Source: Verrucomicrobia bacterium UBA7008 (GTDB taxonomy: Bacteria > Verrucomicrobiota > Kiritimatiellia > RFP12 > UBA1067). Taken from it: DNA of 16,587 bases. Of the stretch, positions 1 to 6,537 are shown in pieces; position 1 is the first letter of the stretch; each line of letters opens with the position of its first letter. Under the pieces are notes generated by a model. That model was not told where the DNA came from, ran no database searches, and saw only the letters and a program-made list of their open reading frames with translations. The stretch covers positions 1 through 16,587 of the forward strand of contig DJXI01000080.1 of the NCBI GenBank assembly GCA_002449695.1, read 5' to 3'. A program made the translations under genes and the position numbers.

Positions 1-1
1 C

Positions 2-1228
2 CTGGCCGTGACGGCGACAATCGGCACCAAGACGCTTTATTCGTACACCGACCGCCTCACGTACGGCACGAACGACACGCCGCAGGTGCACCTGTCGCTG
101 AACATCCCCGCCGCCATCCTGCTCAACGGCAATGAAGTCAGTGCGGCGAAGATCGCGGCGGCGGGTTGGGCGTTTTCGTCAGATGCGCCGACAAGCGGCG
201 TCATCCAAGTTTCGTGCGTCTCGGGCGGGGCGAAGGTCTTGGCTTCCGGGCTCCTTGGCGAGTGGCCGGTCGGCGATGCGGTCGCGGCCTCCGCGACCAT
301 TGAGGGCATCGAGACGAGCGCGGCCGTTGGCGATGTTGTTTTCCGGGCGGCGTTCATCGGCGACGATGGCGTGACGAATGCCGTCACCCGTGCGTTGACG
401 GTCGTGCAGGCAAAGAACGTGCTGGTTCCGTCCGCTCCGGATGACGGGCTCGTTATCTTGACGAACACGTCTGTTGCGCTGCAACTCGACTGCGAGCCGG
501 CCGGCGCGGATGGCTTGCTTTCGACAATGTGGCACGTGCGGCAGCTGAAATCGGACGGCACCTACGGCGAGTGGACGCTGTCCGACTACGCGCATCTCGG
601 CGCGTCGACCGTGTTCACGCCGATCGAGGGTGGCATCTACGAAGTCCGAGCGCTTGCCTCGGTTGCGGCGGGCGGCACGGATGAGCGCTTCTACGTGTGG
701 GATGCCGACGAAAACAGTTCCATCGGCATCCGGCGCAAAGGCGACCGCAAAGCCATCGGCGTCTGTGACGAACAATGGCAGATCGACTTGCGCAACTGTG
801 CGAAAGCGTACCTTGGGTCGACTGTCTATCGCGAATCGGGCGACGTCCCGGCCCAATATGGGTTCTCGGGAATCGACAGTCCAAATCCAAAATGCAATCT
901 GTTTGTGGCGCATCGCATCGTTGAGGCCGGACTGCAGTGTCCTGTTCAGCATACAGGACGATTGGGCATGCGCGCTTTCCCTCCGCTTGCAAATGATTGG
1001 CAGTCGGACAGCGTGTCGATTGAAAGGTGGGCGCGGGTTCCTGCAACGGCATGTCCTCAGCCTGGATTTGTCGCCTCACTTCCAGGTCAACCGCATGGAC
1101 ATTGTGGCATCCTTGATTTTGATGGATTGGGAGTGTCGGCGCAGAACTATCATGTGACACGGCGGTCGAAACGTTTGTTGACAGAAGGGACATACCGAAA
1201 ATATACACAGGAGAATGACAATGAATAG
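2..1228 (+). CDS. Exported beta-rich protein ending in an NlpC/P60-like cysteine hydrolase domain (5'-truncated)
   Basis: The frame is open to the left edge, and the first possible start (GTG at 8) has no ribosome binding site, so this is the C-terminal part of a longer protein. Residue numbers below count from that GTG. Residues 1-230 are Thr/Val/Ala-rich and read like repeated Ig-like beta modules with no recognisable enzyme. From about residue 235 the style changes into a compact domain with a probable nucleophile C296 in a Lys-Cys-Asn-Leu-Phe-Val helix start. A PPLANDW segment follows, then a probable catalytic H365 in GHCGILDFDG and a polar N380 as a possible third residue. This order (Cys, then His on a strand, then a polar residue) is that of papain-fold peptidoglycan hydrolases and of amidase effectors. 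The gene overlaps the next one by 8 bases. The hydrolase call is from motif order only, and the effector role is inferred from the neighbour. Base composition falls toward the 3' end. It could instead be a wall-remodelling surface protein. Confidence 0.62.
   Translation: MAVTATIGTKTLYSYTDRLTYGTNDTPQVHLSLNIPAAILLNGNEVSAAKIAAAGWAFSSDAPTSGVIQVSCVSGGAKVLASGLLGEWPVGDAVAASATIEGIETSAAVGDVVFRAAFIGDDGVTNAVTRALTVVQAKNVLVPSAPDDGLVILTNTSVALQLDCEPAGADGLLSTMWHVRQLKSDGTYGEWTLSDYAHLGASTVFTPIEGGIYEVRALASVAAGGTDERFYVWDADENSSIGIRRKGDRKAIGVCDEQWQIDLRNCAKAYLGSTVYRESGDVPAQYGFSGIDSPNPKCNLFVAHRIVEAGLQCPVQHTGRLGMRAFPPLANDWQSDSVSIERWARVPATACPQPGFVASLPGQPHGHCGILDFDGLGVSAQNYHVTRRSKRLLTEGTYRKYTQENDNE
1209..1213 (+). promoter_or_regulatory. 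Shine-Dalgarno AGGAG that decides the start of the putative immunity gene
   Basis: AGGAG lies 7 bases before ATG at 1221 but only 1 base before the in-frame ATG at 1215, so 1221 is the better start. The site sits inside the last codons of the upstream hydrolase gene, which suggests translational coupling. Confidence 0.7.
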
Positions 1229-1805
1229 AATTGCTCTCTTTGTTCTCATTGCAGGAATCTCCATCTGCGCGGCGGCGGATGCAGTGACGAATTTGGCGGA
1301 TCGTCTAAGGTCGGCCATCAATACACTGTACGAGGCCGAGCCTTCGCACGCTCTTGAGGCCGCAAGTTTGATAGAGGATTTTGACCTGCGCTTTGCGCCC
1401 GGCCGCTACCGCCCGATCATAGCCATCATGTCCAACAACTGGCAGGCTGTTCTTGCTTCGCTCGATACCTACGCGACGAACCGTGTGGAGCGCCTGATCC
1501 TGATAAATACGGGTTGGTGGTGCGGTGATGCCGAGTTTATGGGTTACGCGTCAGTCCTCGCGGACAAAGTAGCCGCCGGACAGCTCGATCGCCAAGAGTT
1601 CGACAGTTTCATCTTGAACTCGGTATTCAGCGAGGGATATCACGGGCTTTATGCCCTGACGCTGCGGTATGATGAGCCGGCGGTCAGCAATCTCGTCGAA
1701 AAAATTCGCCCTTATACTTCGTTCCCGAGTGAGTATTGGACAAAAGTTCTTTCAGGAGAGGAGAAAACGCGATTTTTGCAGGATAGGGCGGATGGCCTGC
1801 TCTAG
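1221..1805 (+). CDS. Small exported protein of unknown family; candidate periplasmic immunity protein
   Basis: This 194-residue protein starts with a clear Sec signal peptide: positive MNR, a hydrophobic stretch to about residue 18, and a likely signal peptidase I cut near CAAAD. A cysteine lies near the cut, but Ile precedes it, so a lipobox is unlikely. The mature part looks mostly alpha-helical and carries a distinctive INTGWWCGDAEFMGY segment and a YALTLRYDEP segment. I do not recognise the family. It overlaps the upstream hydrolase gene by 8 bases and has its Shine-Dalgarno within that gene, so the two are probably translated together. A small helical exported protein co-translated with a wall-hydrolase domain is the usual layout of effector and immunity pairs, where the immunity protein sits in the same compartment as the target wall. 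That role is inference. Its codons are richer in A and T than those of genes further right, which suits an exchangeable cassette. Confidence 0.72.
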   Translation: MNRIALFVLIAGISICAAADAVTNLADRLRSAINTLYEAEPSHALEAASLIEDFDLRFAPGRYRPIIAIMSNNWQAVLASLDTYATNRVERLILINTGWWCGDAEFMGYASVLADKVAAGQLDRQEFDSFILNSVFSEGYHGLYALTLRYDEPAVSNLVEKIRPYTSFPSEYWTKVLSGEEKTRFLQDRADGLL

Positions 1806-1838
1806 CACACGAGACGACCGCAGAAGAGGAAGGTGAGG

Positions 1839-2717
1839 ATGAAAAGAAGAACGAGACTGATTGTCGAATTGCTGAAGGCCGTTGCCGTCGTTGTCGTTGT
1901 CGTGCAGCTAACGGTGTTGGCGGCGTTTTGTTTCTACGGCGCGGACGGAATCGCACGGTGGGATTCGTGGCGGCCCGTCGCGGTCGTGTCGTGCGCGTTT
2001 CTCGCCCTGCTTGCGGCCATCCAATACCTGCGCCGCCGCCGCGAAAGCCGCCCGGCGCTCATCCTCCAGACCGCCGCCGCGCTCGGTGCGCTCGCGGTGT
2101 TTTGCGTCGTCGTCGCGATGGGAAAGGGACTGCTGCCCGCGCATCTGGGTTCGCCGCTCGACACTGCGGCGGCCGCCGCGAGGGACGGACTTGATCTCGT
2201 GGAGGCGGCGCGGCGGCAGATTGGCGTGACCGTGGAATACGATCCGCGCTATACGGCTATTCCTTATCCGGGCGGCGACGTGCCGCGCGTGCGCGGCGTG
2301 TGCAGCGATGTCGTCGTGCGGGCGTTGCGCGACGCGCGGGGCATCGACCTCCAGCGGCTCGTTCACGAGGACATGGCGGCGCACTTCCTGTCCTACCCGT
2401 CGCTGACGCGCTGGGGGCTTTTCAGGCCCGACCCGAACATCGACCACCGCCGCGTTCTCAACCTCGAACGCTTCTTCGCCCGCCGGGGCTGGGCGTTGGC
2501 CGTCGGGGAGGACGTGCGCGGCTACCTGCCCGGCGACATCGTGACGTGCCGCATCGGCGGCGACCTCCCGCACATCATGATCGTGAGCGACTCGCGTGCC
2601 GAAGACGGTACGCCGCTCGCCCTCCACAACATCGGCTCCGGCACCCGGGAGGATAACGACCTCTTTTCGCACGTCATCACCGGTCATTTCCGCATTCCCG
2701 CGACCGATGCCAACTAA
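1839..2717 (+). CDS. DUF1287 (YijF-like) membrane-anchored putative cysteine hydrolase
   Basis: This 292-residue protein has three N-terminal membrane segments (about residues 8-31, 43-63 and 73-97) followed by an extracytoplasmic domain. That domain matches DUF1287, the family of E. coli YijF, as I recall its motifs. It starts at YDPRYTAIPYPGGDVP and has a conserved Cys at C155 in RGVCSDVVVRAL. A Leu-Asn rich middle follows, then H245 in LPHIMIVSD and H263-N264 in HNIG. The Cys/His order is that of papain-fold hydrolases, but no reaction is established for the family. ATG at 1839 is preferred: the purine-rich AGAGGAAGG at 1825-1833 is well placed for it, whereas the in-frame GTG at 1833 overlaps that site. 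It lies 33 bases after the putative immunity gene, so it could share its transcript. YijF-type proteins normally have a simple signal sequence, so three membrane spans are unusual. An intrinsic terminator follows. Confidence 0.8.
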   Translation: MKRRTRLIVELLKAVAVVVVVVQLTVLAAFCFYGADGIARWDSWRPVAVVSCAFLALLAAIQYLRRRRESRPALILQTAAALGALAVFCVVVAMGKGLLPAHLGSPLDTAAAAARDGLDLVEAARRQIGVTVEYDPRYTAIPYPGGDVPRVRGVCSDVVVRALRDARGIDLQRLVHEDMAAHFLSYPSLTRWGLFRPDPNIDHRRVLNLERFFARRGWALAVGEDVRGYLPGDIVTCRIGGDLPHIMIVSDSRAEDGTPLALHNIGSGTREDNDLFSHVITGHFRIPATDAN

Positions 2718-2754
2718 CAGTTGCTTCCCTTCATTCCGCGGCCGCGATGGGACG

Positions 2755-2793
2755 CGGTCCTCCCGCGAACGGTGCGCGGCGGGACCGTTTTTT
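2755..2793 (+). terminator. Intrinsic terminator after the DUF1287 gene
   Basis: CGGTCC plus CCGCG (2755-2767) pair with CGCGG plus GGACCG (2775-2787), giving a stem of 11 pairs with a 2-base internal mismatch and a 7-base loop. Six T residues follow directly at 2788-2793. The T-tract runs straight into the extended -10 promoter of the next gene. Confidence 0.8.
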
Positions 2794-2801
2794 GATATAC
2801 T
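2793..2801 (+). promoter_or_regulatory. Extended -10 promoter (TGATATACT) of the DUF2723 gene
   Basis: TGA precedes TATACT at 2796-2801, so the extended -10 TGn element is complete. At the right distance for a -35 box there is only terminator stem sequence (TGCGCG), which agrees with an extended -10 promoter that needs no -35. It would start transcription near 2808 and leave a leader of about 38 bases before ATG at 2847. Confidence 0.6.
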
Positions 2802-2846
2802 ATCCGCCCATCTGATCTTCATCCAATTCAAAACGGCTGGGAGAAT

Positions 2847-5800
2847 ATGAAGGACAAGTTTTTCGGCAAACTGGACTGGGCGGCGTTCTGGACGGCGACG
2901 CTCCTGACGTTCGCGGTCTACTTCTGGACGCTGGGGCCGTCCGTGGGCCTCGAGGATTCGGGCGAGCTCGCGACGGCGGGCGCGCACCTCGGCGTGCCGC
3001 ATCCGCCCGGGTATCCGTTCTGGACGCTGTGCAGCTGGATCTTCTGCAAGCTCTTCTTCTGGGTCACGTACATGGGCCACCCGACGCCCGCCTGGGCGAT
3101 CAGCTGCTTCTCGGCGCTGGCCGGCGCGCTCGCGGCGGGCTGCACGGCGATGCTGATCTGCCGCAGCTCAAGGGACTTTATCGGCGGAACGGAGAGTGGC
3201 GCGGCGGCGACTTCGCGTCCCTCCGCCGAGGACTTCGGGACACTCGGCGCCGCCGAACTTTCTTCTCCGCTGAATGCCCCCGGACCCCTGCCCATGGTGG
3301 GAACATCCGAAGTCTTGGCTTTTGCCGGCGGCGTGGGCGGGGCGCTCACGTTCGCGCTGTCGCCCGTCGAGTGGTCGCAGTCGACGATTGTCGAAATCTA
3401 TTCGCTCAACGCGCTCTTCCTGATGTGGGTCTTCCTCCTCTCCTACCGCTGGATGCGCAAGCCCTCCGACAAGATCCTCTGGATCACGGCGTTCGTCTTC
3501 GGCCTCGGCCTCACCAACTACCAGGTGCTCGTCTTCGCCATCGTGCCGCTCGCGCTGATCATCCTGATGACGAACATCGGCCTCTTCCGCGACGTCTTCA
3601 CCTATCTCGTGCCGGCCGCGCTCACCTACCAGGTCCTCCAGATCGGTTCCCTGCAGCAGGCCAACGCCTACATGCAGTCCAACGTCATCGCCAAGCACGA
3701 CGCCGTGACGGCGACGGCCGCCTGCCCCTCGAACGCGCTCATCATCCTCGGCCTCGTCCTGCTCGTCGGCGGCCTCGTCGCGGCCGTCGTCCTCAAGGAG
3801 CGCGGCGAAACGAAGCGCGCGCGCGACACGGCGCTCTACGCGGGCGGCGCGGGCGCGTTGCTCATCCTCCTCGCGGCGACGCTCTTCACGGGCAAGGCCG
3901 AATGGTCGGGCATCACCGCTCCCGTCGCGCCGCTCGTCGCGCCGTGGCGCTACGCGGTCATCGCGGCGCTCATCGCCGCGAGCGCGGTCGCGGCCGTCCT
4001 CGCGGCGCTCGGTTCGGACGACGACCGGCCCGTCTGGAAGGATCCACGTCTCGTCCGCTCTCTCGCGCTCGCGGCGGGCCTCGCGCTCGCGGCCGTCCTC
4101 TTCGCGGTGACCGTGCCCGAGGCGTCGCTCCAGGGCTACCGCGGCGCGGCGTATCCGTGGGGCAAGTCGACGTTCATCTTCTGGCTGCTCATCGCCGTTC
4201 TCTTCGCGCTCGGGACGCTGACGCCGCGCGGGCTCTGCTTCGCGATTCCGGCGGCGGGCCTCCAGATCGCCGCGTTCACGCTCCTGAAGCACGGCGCGAT
4301 GAACGGCCTCACCCATCCGTGCTCGTGGTGGTTCTGCTGGCCGATTGCGTGGAACTTCGTGCTGCTGGCGCTCTGCTGGGCGACGCTTCCGAACGGACGC
4401 TCCGTCGCGGGCGCGGCGTTCTTCGCGCAGCTGGGCGTTTCGTTCTACGCCTACATGCCGATCGTGAGCGACCTCCGGAATCCGCCGATGAACTGGGGCT
4501 ATCCGCGCACGTGGGAGGGCTTCAAACACGCGATCCAGCGCGGTCAGTACGAGGCGATCAGTTTCAACTGGCCGAACCTTGGGCAGATCGCCAACTACTT
4601 CGAGGACGTGCGGGTCCAGTTCACCGACCTGCTCATTCCGTTCGCGCTCGTGCCGTTCGCGGCGGGGCACTGGATCGTGAAGAAGGAGAACCGCAAGGCG
4701 TTCTGGCAGTGGATGATCCCGGCGTTCGTCTGCTTCCTTCTCATGAGCGTTCTGCTCGTCGGGCTCGCCAACGTCAAGGGCGACCTCCAGGACGGCTTCA
4801 TCCAGAAGGTTAAGTTCATCTCGTCGCACGCGATGCTGGCGCTCTGGATCGGCTACGGACTCGTCTTCGCGGCCGTGACGCTCGCGCGGCTTCTGCCGTC
4901 CGCGACGTGGCTGAAGATCGGCGGTCTGCGTTCGCCGGCGATAACGCCGCGCCGTTTTGCCGTCGCGGCCGCCGCCCTGATGATCGCCGTCTCGTTCGTC
5001 TATCCGCTCATCGACAACTACTGCGGCGACTACCTGCTCGGCGTCAACGAGGTCGCGTTCAAGCTCGGCGGCTCGGAGCAGAACGGCCACACGTTCGGCT
5101 GGCAGTTCGGCGCGTACCAGCTCGAAGGCGCGAACGCGATCAGGGAGCAGCTCGTCGCGGACGAGGAACCGCTGCCCGATCCGGACTGGCCGGAGCGGAT
5201 GGAGGACTTCTCCATCTTCTTCGGCGGCACCGACCCGGGGCGGTTCGTGCCGACGTACATGATCTATTCCGCCGATTTCCGGCCCGACGTCTACCTCATC
5301 ACGCAGAACGCGCTCGCGGACGACACGTACATGTCGGTCGAACGCGACCTCTACGGCGACGAGATCTGGATCCCGTCGAAGGAGGATTCGGCCGAGGCGT
5401 TCAACATCTACATCGACGAGGTGCAGCGCGGCGTCAGGCCCGCGAACGGCGACCTGAAGATCGAGAACGGCCGCGTGCAGGTGACGGGCGCGCTGGGCGT
5501 GATGGAGATCAACGGCATCCTTACGAAGATGATGTTCGACCACGACCGCCTGCGCCATTCCTTCTACGTCGAGGAAAGCTACGTCATCCCGTGGATGTAT
5601 CCGTACCTCTCGCCGCACGGGCTCATCATGAAGATCAACAAGGATCCGACGCCCTATGACGCGAAGACGGCCGCGAAGGACCGCGACTTCTGGGACTGGT
5701 ACGTGCGGCGGCTTCTCTCGGATCCGATGTACCGGCGCGACTTCGCGGGGCAGAAGTCGTTCTCGAAGCTGCGCGCCGCGCTCGCGGGCCTCTACCTGAA

Positions 5801-6449
5801 GCAGGGCCGCCGCGCCGAGGCCGCGCAGGCGTACCGCGAGGCGATGCTGCTCTATCCGGCGTCGCCCGAGGCCGCCTTCCGCTACGCGCAGGAGATCCTC
5901 GTGCCGCTGCGCAGGTGGGACGTCGCGGCGGAGCTGATGGACTACACCGACCGGATCGACCCCAACAACCGGCGCACGGCGGCCTTCCGCGCCTCGGTCG
6001 CCCACATCCGCCGCGTCGTCGAGGAGATCGACGTGCTGGAGGCGAAGCGTCGCAGGGACGGGACGCTCGGGAAGATGGAATCCTATCTGCTCGCGCAGGA
6101 CTACTACGCGCTCGGCCGCACGATGGAGGCGGCGCAGACGGTGCGCGGCTTCCTGCCGGAGGCGACGCAGCCGGAGGAGCTCAGGCTGCTCGTGACGCTC
6201 CTCTTGGCGGCGCATCTCGACGCGGACGCGGAGACGGCGCTCAGGAAGCAGCTCGCGCGCGAGCCCGACGCCGCGGCCGACCCGTGGCTGGAGCTCGCGA
6301 AGCTCCAGCAGAAGACGGGGCGCAGACGCGACGCGCTCGACTCCTTCCGCAAGGCCGCGCAGATCGACTACAACCGCGTGATGGAGCGCCTGCGGCGCGA
6401 GGACGAGCTCTTGGAGATCGCCCGTCCGCTCCTCCAGCCGCGTCGCTGA
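2847..6449 (+). CDS. DUF2723-family membrane glycosyltransferase (protein O-mannosyltransferase-like) with C-terminal TPRs
   Basis: This 1200-residue protein opens with the DUF2723 signature: a first membrane helix (about 12-30), then GPSVGLEDSGEL with E36, D37 and E40, and LGVPHPPGYPFW. The acidic pair after the first helix is the expected catalytic or sugar-phosphate site of GT-C enzymes such as protein O-mannosyltransferases. More than a dozen hydrophobic segments extend to about residue 720. A second family block (YMPIVSDLRNPPMNWGYPRTWEGF) lies near 550. Residues 720-960 form a soluble exported domain, and from about 970 to the end there are helical TPR-like repeats (for example GLYLKQGRRAEAAQAYREA). 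The likely role is to transfer a lipid-linked sugar to exported proteins or glycans. The acceptor is unknown. It is longer than most family members that I recall, partly through an Ala-rich hydrophobic block (about 300-420) and an odd segment at 107-161. Shine-Dalgarno GGGAG sits only 3 bases before ATG. It appears to be monocistronic. Confidence 0.85.
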   Translation: MKDKFFGKLDWAAFWTATLLTFAVYFWTLGPSVGLEDSGELATAGAHLGVPHPPGYPFWTLCSWIFCKLFFWVTYMGHPTPAWAISCFSALAGALAAGCTAMLICRSSRDFIGGTESGAAATSRPSAEDFGTLGAAELSSPLNAPGPLPMVGTSEVLAFAGGVGGALTFALSPVEWSQSTIVEIYSLNALFLMWVFLLSYRWMRKPSDKILWITAFVFGLGLTNYQVLVFAIVPLALIILMTNIGLFRDVFTYLVPAALTYQVLQIGSLQQANAYMQSNVIAKHDAVTATAACPSNALIILGLVLLVGGLVAAVVLKERGETKRARDTALYAGGAGALLILLAATLFTGKAEWSGITAPVAPLVAPWRYAVIAALIAASAVAAVLAALGSDDDRPVWKDPRLVRSLALAAGLALAAVLFAVTVPEASLQGYRGAAYPWGKSTFIFWLLIAVLFALGTLTPRGLCFAIPAAGLQIAAFTLLKHGAMNGLTHPCSWWFCWPIAWNFVLLALCWATLPNGRSVAGAAFFAQLGVSFYAYMPIVSDLRNPPMNWGYPRTWEGFKHAIQRGQYEAISFNWPNLGQIANYFEDVRVQFTDLLIPFALVPFAAGHWIVKKENRKAFWQWMIPAFVCFLLMSVLLVGLANVKGDLQDGFIQKVKFISSHAMLALWIGYGLVFAAVTLARLLPSATWLKIGGLRSPAITPRRFAVAAAALMIAVSFVYPLIDNYCGDYLLGVNEVAFKLGGSEQNGHTFGWQFGAYQLEGANAIREQLVADEEPLPDPDWPERMEDFSIFFGGTDPGRFVPTYMIYSADFRPDVYLITQNALADDTYMSVERDLYGDEIWIPSKEDSAEAFNIYIDEVQRGVRPANGDLKIENGRVQVTGALGVMEINGILTKMMFDHDRLRHSFYVEESYVIPWMYPYLSPHGLIMKINKDPTPYDAKTAAKDRDFWDWYVRRLLSDPMYRRDFAGQKSFSKLRAALAGLYLKQGRRAEAAQAYREAMLLYPASPEAAFRYAQEILVPLRRWDVAAELMDYTDRIDPNNRRTAAFRASVAHIRRVVEEIDVLEAKRRRDGTLGKMESYLLAQDYYALGRTMEAAQTVRGFLPEATQPEELRLLVTLLLAAHLDADAETALRKQLAREPDAAADPWLELAKLQQKTGRRRDALDSFRKAAQIDYNRVMERLRREDELLEIARPLLQPRR
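3166..3330 (+). repeat. Putative in-frame palindromic insertion inside the DUF2723 gene
   Basis: This stretch encodes a Ser/Pro/Gly-rich, non-membrane segment between two membrane helices (about residues 107-161). Its codons (TCA, AGT, CTT, TCT, AAT, ACA, TTG, GCT, GGA) are rare in the flanking GCG/CTC/GCC-dominated gene. It holds overlapping inverted repeats: CGGCGGA 3182-3188 with TCCGCCG 3222-3228, CGCCGAG 3224-3230 with CTCGGCG 3243-3249, and GACTTCGG 3231-3238 with CCGAAGTC 3307-3314. The reading frame is kept. The borders are approximate and there is no second copy in this window, so its status as a mobile repeat is inference. Confidence 0.4.
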
Positions 6450-6460
6450 CGCGCCGGAGC

Positions 6461-6496
6461 GCGCCCCCAAGCGCAGTTGACGCAGGGGCGCATTTT
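6461..6496 (+). terminator. Likely intrinsic terminator after the DUF2723 gene, overlapping the next promoter
   Basis: GCGCCCC (6461-6467) pairs with GGGGCGC (6485-6491), with a 17-base loop, followed by ATTTT. The long loop makes it weaker than the other terminators here. The loop contains the -35 box of the next gene, and the T-tract ends 3 bases before its -10 box. Confidence 0.5.
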
Positions 6497-6505
6497 CGGT
6501 ATAAT
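6477..6505 (+). promoter_or_regulatory. Sigma70-type promoter of the sugar transporter-galactokinase genes
   Basis: TTGACG (6477-6482), a 17-base spacer and a perfect TATAAT (6500-6505). Transcription would begin near 6512, giving a leader of about 26 bases that contains the Shine-Dalgarno AGGAG at 6526-6530. No operator is recognisable by eye. Confidence 0.85.
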
Positions 6506-6537
6506 ATTTGTCAACCTCAACCAATAGGAGTCTTTCA

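Noticed and set aside
1221..1280. Lipoprotein signal in the small exported protein
   Set aside because: The Cys near the cut is preceded by Ile (ISIC), which does not fit a lipobox. A signal peptidase I site nearby is better.
6508..6537. TTG at 6508 as start of the sugar transporter
   Set aside because: It lies 2 bases after the -10 box, before the predicted transcription start, and adds a non-membrane extension. ATG at 6538 has AGGAG at proper spacing.
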